A model generated the notes under the pieces. The model saw only the letters and a program-made list of their open reading frames with translations. It ran no database searches and had not been told where the DNA came from. Of a DNA stretch of 64,000 bases, positions 1-8,825 are shown piece after piece (position 1 is the stretch's first letter; every line of letters starts with the position of its first letter). Both the position numbers and the translations under genes were made by a program. The stretch lies in assembly GCF_015690345.1 (NCBI RefSeq), contig NZ_JADPUN010000211.1, positions 1 to 64,000 on the forward strand, written 5' to 3'. Source of the DNA: Plantactinospora alkalitolerans (GTDB taxonomy: Bacteria > Actinomycetota > Actinomycetes > Mycobacteriales > Micromonosporaceae).

Positions 1-147
1 AACATGCGGATCCCGGGGGGCGGTCGGGGCCGGGGACAGCATCGCCGAGGTCTGTCTCCGGCACCGGCGGTGGGTCGGGGACGGCCCGACCTGCGGCTGG
101 GTGCCGGTAGACGGAACGTCCGGCCGGGCGCCGGGCTCGCCGACCGG

Positions 148-873
148 GTGGTCGCCCGACACACGGTGCAGACCTCGATCGCCGAATACACCCTGGTACT
201 GAACGGCGTCGGCGAGGTCGGCTGGCGGGGGGTCGGCGACGCGCTCCGGGACGCGGTCGCCGAACTGCGGGCCATCGACCTGACCTACAGCCCGGCCCGA
301 CCGGCCAGTCTCGTCTCCCGGCTGCGCCGTGCCGAGATCTCGGCCGAGGCGTACCCGCCGCTGGCCGACATCGTCGCGCGCTGCGCGGCGATGCGGGCGG
401 CCACGGACGGCTGGTTCGACGCCTGGGCGGTACCCGGCGGCTTCGACCCGGGCGGCCTGCTGGTCGGCTGGGCGGTGGAGCGGGCCGCCGCCCGGCTGCG
501 GACCGCCGGAATCGAGAACTACGCCGTGGTCAGCGGTGCCGACCTGACGGTACGCGGCCACGCCCCGCACGGCGGACCGTGGCGGATCGCGGTGCACCAT
601 CCGACCGAGAACGACCGCCCGCCGATGATGCTGGAGATGACGTCGGGTGCGATCGGCACCTCCGGCGTCGCCGGCCGGCGCGACCACGTGGTGGACCCGC
701 ACACCGGAGAGCCGGCCAACCGGCTGGTCGCGGCTACGGTCGTCGGGCCCGACCTCGCGGTCGCCGACGGCTACGCGACCGCCCTGTACGCCGCCGGTCG
801 GGCGGGCCTGGACTGGTTTCCCACGAAGGACGGCTACCGGGCACTCTTCGCCACCGCACGCCGACCTGCCTGA
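148..873 (+). CDS. ApbE-like FAD:protein FMN transferase (5' end uncertain)
   Basis: ApbE enzymes move FMN from FAD onto a threonine of target flavoproteins outside or at the membrane. The family signature is present in order: DPGGLLVGWAVE, a GADLTVRG turn, SGAIGTSG, then RRDHVVDPHTGEP and DLAVADGYATALY. The usual lysine of DPGGxxKG is valine here. The frame is open to the left window edge, but residues before the GTG at 148 are Arg/Gly-rich and unlike the family, so I place the start at or near 148; a start left of the window is possible. The stop codon lies inside a 31-bp tandem repeat. Family assignment is good, activity less certain because of the substituted lysine. Confidence 0.72.
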   Translation: MVARHTVQTSIAEYTLVLNGVGEVGWRGVGDALRDAVAELRAIDLTYSPARPASLVSRLRRAEISAEAYPPLADIVARCAAMRAATDGWFDAWAVPGGFDPGGLLVGWAVERAAARLRTAGIENYAVVSGADLTVRGHAPHGGPWRIAVHHPTENDRPPMMLEMTSGAIGTSGVAGRRDHVVDPHTGEPANRLVAATVVGPDLAVADGYATALYAAGRAGLDWFPTKDGYRALFATARRPA

Positions 874-946
874 TCAGCCGGTGGCCCGACGCCGACCTGC
901 CTGACTAGTCGGTGGTCCCACGCCGACCTGCCTGATCAGCCGTGCC
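859..946. repeat. 31-bp tandem repeat across the ApbE stop codon
   Basis: Copies begin at 859, 890 and 921 (third copy partial). Each contains the stretch CGCCGACCTGCCTGA or a close variant, so the TGA stop of the upstream gene (871-873) is itself part of the first copy. Confidence 0.85.
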
Positions 947-1233
947 GGGGCGGCCCGGATACACCCGCCCAGACGCGATCGGCCCCCGCGAACTCGGCAA
1001 CGGTCGCGGGGGCCGATCAGCGACGAGTGCGCGTGGCTCGCGCACACGGGGGTGCTGGCTACCCGGCCGGCGCGACGCCTCATCACCCGAAGACGAGCCC
1101 ACGCCCAGGAACGCGCCGGGTATCCGCGTCAATACGCTATCGACCCGACGCGAGTCCTCGCAAGAGTTGCCCCTCCGCGTGTCGGCCGGTATACGGCGAA
1201 CACCTCCGCTTCGGGATGGCACCCTGTTCCCCC

Positions 1234-1587
1234 GTGAGTTTCGATCTGATCGTATGGGCCCTCGGACCCGGCGCCTCGCCGGTCGACGTGCGGGCGGCCC
1301 ACGGCCGATGCCGCCAGGGACACCACGTGGGCGGCACCCTGGAGCCACGGATCTCGTCCTTCTACCGGGCGGTCACCGCCCGCTACCCCGACCGACCAGG
1401 TCGGGGTAGCCCGTGGGCGGTGAGCCCGCTGCACGTCGCGGCGGATCACGTCGAGATGAACCTCGACGAGTCCTGTGCGGACGAGGTGCTACTCGACATC
1501 GAACGGCTGGCCGGCGTGCACGGCCTGCTGCTGCTCGACCCACAGGACGGTTCCGTCTACCCGCCACCGACTGCCGTGACGGGCTGA
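1234..1587 (+). CDS. small conserved hypothetical protein
   Basis: A 117-residue protein starting at GTG (Val-Ser-Phe-Asp-Leu-Ile-Val-Trp). I chose this start because upstream codons are Arg/Pro-rich and non-protein-like, although the frame stays open. It begins with FDLIVWALGPGAS, has a helix that could be 'PVDVRAAHGRC', and ends with an acidic strand 'VLLDIERLAGVHGLLLLDPQDGSVYPP' type region. It looks like a small alpha/beta fold seen in actinomycete hypothetical proteins; no catalytic motif, signal peptide or membrane segment is visible. It stands alone, converging on serA. Function unknown. Confidence 0.6.
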   Translation: MSFDLIVWALGPGASPVDVRAAHGRCRQGHHVGGTLEPRISSFYRAVTARYPDRPGRGSPWAVSPLHVAADHVEMNLDESCADEVLLDIERLAGVHGLLLLDPQDGSVYPPPTAVTG

Positions 1588-1648
1588 CGAAGGACGGGGC
1601 GGCCGACCTGCGGCTCGCCCCGTCCGGAATATCAGGAGGTTTCCCTGG

Positions 1649-3250
1649 TCACGACTCGTCGCGCAGGTCGGCGGCGCTCGCCGCCACCGCACCGATCGAC
1701 TCGGCGGCCGAGTTGAGCAGCTCCGCCGCGATCGCCGAGTCCACGGTCAGGGTCATCAGCGCCTCGCCACCGGCGGACCGCCGGGCCACCTGCATCGCCG
1801 CGATGTTGACACCCGTCTCGCCGAGAATCGAGCCGACGGTGCCGACCACACCCGGCCGGTCGGCATAGCGGAAGAACAGCAGGATCCCGTCCGCGCCGAG
1901 CTCCAGATCGAATCCGTCCACTTCGGTCAGCTTGAGCACGTCGCGGGTGCCGGTGTGCACGGCGGTGCCGGAGACCGACACGGTCCGGCCGTCCGGCAGC
2001 GCGCCGCGCACGGTGACCAGGTTCGGGTGGTCGATGGTCTCCGCGTGCGTGGTCAGGGCCACCGTGACGCCCCGGTCGGCGGCCAGCAACGGCGCGTTGA
2101 CGTAGCTCACCTGCTCCTCGACCACCGAGGTGAACAGGCCCTTCGTCGCGGCCAGCTTCAGCACCGAGACATCGTTGGCGACGATCTCGCCGCGTACCTC
2201 GACGGTCACGCTGGCGGCGACCCCGCCGGCGACCGCGGTGAAGACCTTGCCCAGCTTCTCGGCCAGCGGCAGGAGCGGCCGGACGTCCTCGGCGACAACG
2301 CCACCGGCCTGGACGTTGACGGCGTCCGGCACGAACTCGCCCTGCAACGCCAGCTTGACGCTGCGGGCCACCGCCAGACCGGCCTTGTCCTGGGCCTCGG
2401 CGGTCGACGCACCCAGGTGCGGCGTCGCCACCACGTTGTCGAAGGCGAACAGCGGGGACGCCGTGCAGGGCTCCTTCGAGTACACGTCGATGCCCGCGCC
2501 GCCGACCCGTCCCTCGGCGATCGCGTCGGCCAGGGCCTGCTCGTCGACCAGCCCGCCGCGCGCCGCGTTGATGATCCGTACGCCCGGCTTGACCAGCATC
2601 AGCTCCTTCTCGCCGATCAGCCCGACCGTCTCCGGGGTCTTCGGCAGGTGGATGGAGATGAAGTCACTCTCCCGCAGCAACTCCTCCAGGCCGACCAGCC
2701 GTACCCCGAGTTGCGCCGCCCGGGCCGGCTGGACGTAGGGGTCGTACGCGATCAGCCGGGTGCCGAAGGCCGCGATCCGCTGGGCGAAGAGCACACCGAT
2801 CCGGCCGAGGCCGACCACGCCGACCGTCTTGCCCTGGATCTCGATCCCGGTGTACTTGGACCGCTTCCACTCCCCCGCCTTCAGCGCCGCGCTGGCACTT
2901 GCGGTGTTCCGGGCCACCGCGAGCAGCAGCGCGAGGGCCTGCTCGGCGGCCGAGACGATGTTGGAGGTCGGTGCGTTGACCACCATCACGCCCCGGGCGG
3001 TGGCGGCCGGCACCTCGACGTTGTCCAGTCCGACCCCCGCGCGGGCGATCACCTTGAGCCGCGGCGCCGCGGCGATGGCCTCGGCATCGACCTGGGTGGC
3101 GCTGCGCACGATGACCGCGTCGGCCTCGGAGAGCGCGCTGAGCAGGGCCGGGCGGTCGGTGCCGTCGACGTGGCGTACGTCGAAGTCGTGCGCGAGCACG
3201 TCGATGGCGGCGGGAGCGAGCTCTTCAGCGATCAGTACGACGGGAGTCAT
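1649..3250 (-). CDS. serA: D-3-phosphoglycerate dehydrogenase
   Basis: Cytosolic enzyme oxidising 3-phosphoglycerate to 3-phosphohydroxypyruvate with NAD, the first step of serine synthesis. The 533-residue length fits the long actinobacterial type: N-terminal catalytic half, Rossmann motif GLGRIG at residues 147-152, the loop NAARGGLVDE, HLGASTAEAQ near residue 315 with the catalytic-region histidine, then an intervening domain and a C-terminal ACT domain (from about residue 455, 'LFFRYADRPGVVGTVGSIL') for serine feedback. The ATG at 3250 is preceded by GAGGA. It lies downstream of the ilv genes and a mannosyl-phosphoglycerate synthase on the same strand, but separated from the latter by a terminator hairpin, so it probably has its own promoter. 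Confidence 0.96.
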   Translation of the reverse strand: MTPVVLIAEELAPAAIDVLAHDFDVRHVDGTDRPALLSALSEADAVIVRSATQVDAEAIAAAPRLKVIARAGVGLDNVEVPAATARGVMVVNAPTSNIVSAAEQALALLLAVARNTASASAALKAGEWKRSKYTGIEIQGKTVGVVGLGRIGVLFAQRIAAFGTRLIAYDPYVQPARAAQLGVRLVGLEELLRESDFISIHLPKTPETVGLIGEKELMLVKPGVRIINAARGGLVDEQALADAIAEGRVGGAGIDVYSKEPCTASPLFAFDNVVATPHLGASTAEAQDKAGLAVARSVKLALQGEFVPDAVNVQAGGVVAEDVRPLLPLAEKLGKVFTAVAGGVAASVTVEVRGEIVANDVSVLKLAATKGLFTSVVEEQVSYVNAPLLAADRGVTVALTTHAETIDHPNLVTVRGALPDGRTVSVSGTAVHTGTRDVLKLTEVDGFDLELGADGILLFFRYADRPGVVGTVGSILGETGVNIAAMQVARRSAGGEALMTLTVDSAIAAELLNSAAESIGAVAASAADLRDES

Positions 3251-3419
3251 TGGTCCTCGTATGTGTCGGCCGGGCGAGGTCTGCGGCCACGTGGGCGCCG
3301 CTCTGCGTCCCGCGCTCCGCCAAACGGGTGAGTCCCTACGGTGCGGACGCACCTATCTGCCGATCGTAGGCGTCGTGCTGCACACGGTGGCCCACAGCCC
3401 CGCGTGAGTGCCCTCACAA

Positions 3420-3445
3420 GCCCGTCCGGCATCTGCCGGACGGGC
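3420..3445 (-). terminator. terminator hairpin after mannosyl-phosphoglycerate synthase
   Basis: Perfect 12-bp inverted repeat GCCCGTCCGGCA / TGCCGGACGGGC with a 2-nt loop, about 75 nt downstream of the mpgS stop and 170 nt upstream of serA. No strong T run follows, as is common in actinomycetes. Confidence 0.65.
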
Positions 3446-3521
3446 CCACGTGCCCGACCTGGCCGGTGGAAACGCCCGCTCCGGCGGCGCACCGACGTGG
3501 CCGGACTCACCCCGGCACGGC

Positions 3522-4775
3522 TTACGCCGAGGTGACCACCTCCGGTGCGGACAACCCGGGCAGGACCTGGCGTGGCCGCAACTGGGTCACCCACGCCGCG
3601 GGGCCGATCTGGCGGAAGGTCCCGGCCTCGGTCCCCAGTACGTCCCGCAGCAGGTCCAGTTCGAGCGAGCCGACCGGCGGATAGATCCGCTCCCGGGGCG
3701 GCTCCTCCCCCGGCGCGAGCGCTCCCTGGGCGACCATGAAGTCCACGATCGCCTGCCGGACCGGCGGAAGCGAGACCGGCGAGTGGTAGAGCACGTTGAG
3801 GGCCTGCATCCGCATGCCCTGGACGTGGTCCTCACCCTTGTTGTCGTGGAAGTGCGGGTTCCGGGTCTCGATCTGCAACACCGGCACCGAACTCGCCATC
3901 ACCTCGGGATGGGCGCTCTCGAGCACACCGCCGAACTGCTCGAACAACTCCACGAACTCGAACGGCTCCACGGCGAACCCGCCGGCGAGCCGCATCCGCA
4001 ACCCCAGGTCCAGGCTGAGCGCGTGTTCACCGGCATTGCCGGTGGCGATCACCTCGGTACCGAAGCCGGAATACTCGGCGACCAGTCGGTTCAGGAACTC
4101 GTTCGTGATCTCCGAGCTGCGGCCCCGGCGGCTGAAGAAGAGTCGGCCGTCCCGCAGCTTCGGTTTCGAGTGCCAGGAGATCCGGACCATCGCGTACGGG
4201 TTGGCCGCGAGGTGCAGGCCCGCGGCGTAGACCTTGACGTACTCGTGCACGGCACCCGGTACGTAATTGTCCGCGTCGATATATCCGACGTACTTCCGGC
4301 CGGTCAGCGCGGCGACCGCCATGCCGATCAGCATCGCCTCGCCCTTACCGGCCCGGACGAGTCCGTCGTCGTCGATCAACTCCGGCATGCCGGCCGCCTT
4401 GAACGCGGCGGCCACCCCCGGATCCCGCTGGTGCAGCACGATCGCCGGCCGTTCGGCCGCCCGGCAGTACTGCTCCAGCGTCTGCACCTCGATCTCGTAA
4501 CGGTCGACCGGATGTCGGGCGCTGTTCGAGACGAGCACGATCAAACAATCATGAGGAATCCCCGAGAGCACGCCTTCGATTACTCTGCGTGTCTCGTTCA
4601 TGCAGGGAATGACGATGACCATTTGCCGCTCGATCGCGCGCATCGCCTCGTGCGAGACGATGCCTTCGCCGGTCGTCCCCGTGGCATCTCCCGAGTCCAG
4701 CTGTATGACCCGCTGAAGTTCGTGGATGCGAACGGCGCCGAAACGCTCGGTGCGGTGCGTTTGCTCCAGACGCAT
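3522..4775 (-). CDS. mpgS: mannosyl-3-phosphoglycerate synthase (GT55)
   Basis: Transfers mannose from GDP-mannose to 3-phosphoglycerate, the first step of mannosylglycerate synthesis, a compatible solute. The 417-residue protein shows the family landmarks: ERFGAVRIHELQRVIQLDSG at the N terminus, the nucleotide-binding strand MVIVIPCMNE, SNSARHPVDRYE, a basic acceptor-site loop RAGKGEAMLIG, the metal site GYIDADNYVPG (DAD), and ISWHSKPKL. I chose the ATG at 4775 because family members start just before the TERFGAVRI segment. The phosphatase MpgP that completes the pathway is not in this window. It lies between ilvC and serA on the same strand, each side bounded by a hairpin, so it is probably monocistronic. 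Identification is confident, physiological product inferred. Confidence 0.9.
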   Translation of the reverse strand: MRLEQTHRTERFGAVRIHELQRVIQLDSGDATGTTGEGIVSHEAMRAIERQMVIVIPCMNETRRVIEGVLSGIPHDCLIVLVSNSARHPVDRYEIEVQTLEQYCRAAERPAIVLHQRDPGVAAAFKAAGMPELIDDDGLVRAGKGEAMLIGMAVAALTGRKYVGYIDADNYVPGAVHEYVKVYAAGLHLAANPYAMVRISWHSKPKLRDGRLFFSRRGRSSEITNEFLNRLVAEYSGFGTEVIATGNAGEHALSLDLGLRMRLAGGFAVEPFEFVELFEQFGGVLESAHPEVMASSVPVLQIETRNPHFHDNKGEDHVQGMRMQALNVLYHSPVSLPPVRQAIVDFMVAQGALAPGEEPPRERIYPPVGSLELDLLRDVLGTEAGTFRQIGPAAWVTQLRPRQVLPGLSAPEVVTSA

Positions 4776-4934
4776 GCGGCGACAGTACCCGAGCGGACGC
4801 ATTAACCGCCCGTAACTGCCGACCATTTCCTGATGCCAACAGTTCAGGTACCCATTGGACCCCGAATAGCAATGATCCAGTAACGAGCCAGGTCAAGTTG
4901 CGGTAACCAGGTGGATCATCCGCTGTCGTACGCG

Positions 4935-4976
4935 GCGCCCCCCGGTGTCGGCACGGTCACCGACCCCGGGGGGCGC
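4935..4976 (-). terminator. terminator after ilvC
   Basis: Perfect 11-bp inverted repeat GCGCCCCCCGG / CCGGGGGGCGC with a 20-nt loop, starting 17 nt downstream of the ilvC stop codon on the minus strand. It separates the ilvBNC operon from mpgS. Confidence 0.75.
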
Positions 4977-4992
4977 GTCGCGACGAAGAGGA

Positions 4993-6048
<1,056 letters not shown>

Positions 6049-6075
6049 TCATTCGTTACGCGGGGACAGCCCTGC

Positions 6076-6591
6076 TCAGGCGGCCCGCAGTGCCGAGCCG
6101 GTGGTGATCGAGCGGGAACCCCGTCCGATGGCCACCAGTCCCGACTGCACCATTTCCTTGATTCCGAACGGTTCGAGGTCGCGCAGCAGCGCTTCCAGCT
6201 TGTCAGCGGTACCGGTCGCCTCGATCGTGAGGGTGTCCGGCGCGACGTCGACGACCCGGGCCCGGAACAGGTTCACCGTCTCCAGCACCTGGGCCCGCTG
6301 GGCCCGGTCGGCCCGGACCTTGACCAGCACCAGTTCGCGGGCCACCGAGACGCCCGGATCCAGCTCGACGATCTTCAACACGTTGACCAGCTTGTTGAGC
6401 TGCTTGGTGACCTGCTCCAGCGGTGAGGAGTCGGCGTTGACCACGATGGTGATCCGGGAGACCTCGGGGTTCTCGGTCTCGCCGACGGCCAACGAGTTGA
6501 TATTGAATCCACGGCGGGAGAACAGCCCGCCCACCCGGGCCAGGACGCCGGGCTTGTTCTCCACCAGCACCGAAAGCGTGTGCTTGCTCAT
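6076..6591 (-). CDS. ilvN: acetolactate synthase regulatory subunit
   Basis: Small subunit that activates IlvB and confers valine feedback inhibition. 171 residues, with an N-terminal ACT domain 'HTLSVLVENKPGVLARVGGLFSRRGFNI', the classic NSLAVGETE segment, and a C-terminal ACT-like domain ending near 'FGIKEMVQSGLVAIGRG'. The ATG at 6591 is chosen because the frame upstream overlaps ilvB and does not resemble the family. It begins 10 nt after the ilvB stop, so the two subunits are co-translated in order. Confidence 0.96.
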   Translation of the reverse strand: MSKHTLSVLVENKPGVLARVGGLFSRRGFNINSLAVGETENPEVSRITIVVNADSSPLEQVTKQLNKLVNVLKIVELDPGVSVARELVLVKVRADRAQRAQVLETVNLFRARVVDVAPDTLTIEATGTADKLEALLRDLEPFGIKEMVQSGLVAIGRGSRSITTGSALRAA

Positions 6592-6601
6592 GTCTGCGGC
6601 C

Positions 6602-8551
6602 TCACAGGTCGTCGTCGTCGAAGGCCGGGCGGACTCCCCGGGCGAACATGATCTCGTCGTTGCTGGTGCCGGCCGCCACCATCGGCCACACCATGGCGTC
6701 CTTGCCGACCACGAAGTCGACCACCACCGGGGCGTCGTTGATCGCCATCGCGGCCTCGATGGTCCGGTCCACGTCGGCCGCGCTCTCACAGCGCAGGCCG
6801 ATGCAGCCCAGCGCCTCGGCGAGCTTCACGAAGTCGGGGATCCGATGCTTGTGGGTGCCCAGCTCGGTGTTCGAGTAGCGCTCGCCGTAGAACAGTGTCT
6901 GCCACTGCCGGACCATGCCGAGGTTTCCGTTGTTGATCACCGCGATCTTGACCGGGATGCCCTCCAGCGCGCAGGTCGCCAACTCCTGGTTGGTCATCTG
7001 GAAGCAGCCGTCACCGTCGACCGCCCAGACCGTGGCGTCGGGCCTGCCGACCTTCGCTCCCATCGCCGCCGGCACGGCGTAGCCCATCGTGCCCAGCCCA
7101 CCGGAGTTGAGCCAGGTGTACGGCTTCTCGTACGAGATGAACTGGGAGGCCCACATCTGGTGCTGGCCGACCCCGGCGACGTACACGGCGTCCGGCCCGA
7201 CGATCTCGCCCAGCCGCTTGATCACGTACTGCGGGGCGAGGGTGCCGTCGGTCGGCTCGTCGTAGCCGAGCGGATAGCGGTCCCGCAGGTCGTCGAGCTG
7301 CGACCACCACTCGGTCCGGTCGATCCCGGTCCCGGACTGGCCCGCCGCGGTGGCCCGGACCGCCTCGATCAGCTCGTCGATCACGTACCGGGCGTCGCCG
7401 ACGATCGGCACGTCGGCGGTGCGGTTCTTACCGATCTCCGCCGGGTCGATGTCGGCGTGCACGATCGCCGCGCCCGGGGCGAACGAGTCCAGCTTGCCGG
7501 TCACCCGGTCGTCGAACCGGGCGCCCAGGGCGACGATCAGATCCGCCTTCTGCAGGCCGTAGACGGCGGCCACCGTGCCGTGCATGCCCGGCATGCCCAG
7601 GTGCTGCGGGTGCGAGTCCGGGAAGGCGCCCCGGGCCATCAGGGTGGTCACCACCGGGATGCCGGTCAGCTCCGCCAGTTTGCGCAGCCCCTCGGTGGCA
7701 CCGGCCTTGAGCACCCCGCCGCCGACGTAGAGCACCGGCCGCCGGGCCGTGCTCATCAGCCGGGCCGCCTCCCGGATCTGCTTGCCGTGCGGATGCAGGG
7801 TCGGCCGGTAGCCGGGCAGGTCCAGGGTGGGCGGCCAACTGAAGGTGGTCTGCGCCTGGAGGACGTCCTTGGGGATGTCCACCAGCACCGGGCCGGGCCG
7901 ACCGGTCGACGCCAGGTGGAACGCCTCGGCAAGGATCTGCGGGATCTCCTCCGGCGTCTGGACCAGGAAGTTGTGCTTGGTGATCGGCAGCGTGATGCCC
8001 TGGATGTCCGCCTCCTGGAAGGCGTCCGTGCCGATCGCCGGCCGGGCCACCTGACCGGTGATCGCCACCATCGGCACCGAGTCCATGTACGCGTCGGCGA
8101 TCGGCGTGACCAGGTTGGTGGCGCCCGGACCGGAGGTGGCGATGCAGACCCCGACCCGGCCGGTGGCCTGGGCGTACCCCGTCGCGGCGTGCCCCGCGCC
8201 CTGCTCGTGGCGGACCAGGATGTGCCGCACCGACGAGTCGTAGAGCGGGTCGTACGCCGGCAGGATCGCCCCACCGGGAATGCCGAACGCGACCTCGACC
8301 CCGAGCGCCTCCAGCGACTTGACCAGCGAGCCGGCGCCGGAGACCTGGACCGGCGCTACCACCTGACCGCTCGCGGCGACGGCGCGGGCCGGCGCCTCAC
8401 CGAGCGGACCGGTCGCCTCACCGGACACCGGGGCGCCCGGCCGGAGTCGGCGGGGGTACTGGTCGGAGGAGGGGTCGTTGACACCCTCGGCAGCAGCGGG
8501 CCGGTGCCGGCGCGCACTGTTGGCCAGGGTCTCTGGTGTGGGTCTCGTCAT
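6602..8551 (-). CDS. ilvB: acetolactate synthase large (catalytic) subunit
   Basis: Thiamine-diphosphate enzyme joining two pyruvates (or pyruvate and 2-oxobutyrate) to acetohydroxy acids, the first committed step to Val/Leu/Ile. 649 residues; about 70 N-terminal residues are a low-complexity extension. Key features: [14 protein letters not shown], the catalytic glutamate in [14 protein letters not shown] (about Glu116), [27 protein letters not shown], and the ThDP/Mg motif [12 protein letters not shown] ending in INN. ATG at 8551. Upstream on the same strand lie a terminator, a hairpin and a leader peptide rich in the pathway's products at its end, so regulation by attenuation is predicted. 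Confidence 0.96.
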   Translation of the reverse strand: MTRPTPETLANSARRHRPAAAEGVNDPSSDQYPRRLRPGAPVSGEATGPLGEAPARAVAASGQVVAPVQVSGAGSLVKSLEALGVEVAFGIPGGAILPAYDPLYDSSVRHILVRHEQGAGHAATGYAQATGRVGVCIATSGPGATNLVTPIADAYMDSVPMVAITGQVARPAIGTDAFQEADIQGITLPITKHNFLVQTPEEIPQILAEAFHLASTGRPGPVLVDIPKDVLQAQTTFSWPPTLDLPGYRPTLHPHGKQIREAARLMSTARRPVLYVGGGVLKAGATEGLRKLAELTGIPVVTTLMARGAFPDSHPQHLGMPGMHGTVAAVYGLQKADLIVALGARFDDRVTGKLDSFAPGAAIVHADIDPAEIGKNRTADVPIVGDARYVIDELIEAVRATAAGQSGTGIDRTEWWSQLDDLRDRYPLGYDEPTDGTLAPQYVIKRLGEIVGPDAVYVAGVGQHQMWASQFISYEKPYTWLNSGGLGTMGYAVPAAMGAKVGRPDATVWAVDGDGCFQMTNQELATCALEGIPVKIAVINNGNLGMVRQWQTLFYGERYSNTELGTHKHRIPDFVKLAEALGCIGLRCESAADVDRTIEAAMAINDAPVVVDFVVGKDAMVWPMVAAGTSNDEIMFARGVRPAFDDDDL

Positions 8552-8724
8552 GGCTATTCAGGCCTTCGGCTCGGAGCAGTGTTCTTTTCCAGGTATGGGG
8601 GCGGTGCGGATGGGGCCTCGCCTCGGGAGGCGGGCAACTCCGTCCGGCGTGGCCGGATCCGCACGAGCCGGCAGGTCCGGTACGCCAGCGAAGGTGGCCC
8701 GCCCTGCCAACGAAGTACGTGGCC

Positions 8725-8758
8725 AATAAAAACGGCCCACGTGCTGATGCACGGGGCC
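8725..8758 (-). terminator. ilvB attenuator terminator
   Basis: Read on the minus strand: stem GGCCC-CGTGC, loop ATCA, GCACG-T-GGGCC with one bulged T, followed directly by GTTTTTATT. This is an intrinsic terminator with a proper U tract, rare in so GC-rich a genome, placed 170 nt before the ilvB start and after the leader peptide. It is the element that would stop transcription when branched-chain aminoacyl-tRNAs are plentiful. Confidence 0.85.
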
Positions 8759-8759
8759 T

Positions 8760-8785
8760 GCGCACTCTCGAGGTCGAGAGTGCGC
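8760..8785 (-). promoter_or_regulatory. leader hairpin between leader peptide and attenuator
   Basis: Perfect 12-bp inverted repeat (GCGCACTCTCGA / TCGAGAGTGCGC, 2-nt centre) beginning at the base after the leader-peptide stop codon and ending 1 nt before the terminator stem. It is positioned as the pause hairpin of an attenuator; the alternative antiterminator pairing is not obvious by eye. Confidence 0.75.
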
Positions 8786-8821
8786 TCAGATAAGTACTCG
8801 GAAGGACCTGGTCGACGACAT
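8786..8821 (-). CDS. ilvL: ilvB leader peptide (11 aa)
   Basis: Short frame ATG TCG TCG ACC AGG TCC TTC CGA GTA CTT ATC TGA, encoding MSSTRSFRVLI. The last three sense codons are Val, Leu and Ile, the three end products of the ilv pathway, immediately before the stop; GTA and CTT are also codons seldom used in GC-rich genomes, which would enhance stalling. The stop abuts the 8760-8785 hairpin. There is no strong Shine-Dalgarno; the start lies 4 nt after the stop of the upstream GGDEF-EAL gene, so translation could be leaderless from a promoter inside that gene, or coupled. Too short for homology evidence, but position, composition and the downstream terminator agree. Confidence 0.78.
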   Translation of the reverse strand: MSSTRSFRVLI

Positions 8822-8825
8822 GCGG

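Noticed and set aside
1955-3331. Long open frame on the plus strand opposite serA
   Set aside because: It is the GC-codon shadow of serA; the product is low-complexity (Gln/Arg/Asp-rich) with no recognisable family, while the minus strand encodes an intact enzyme.
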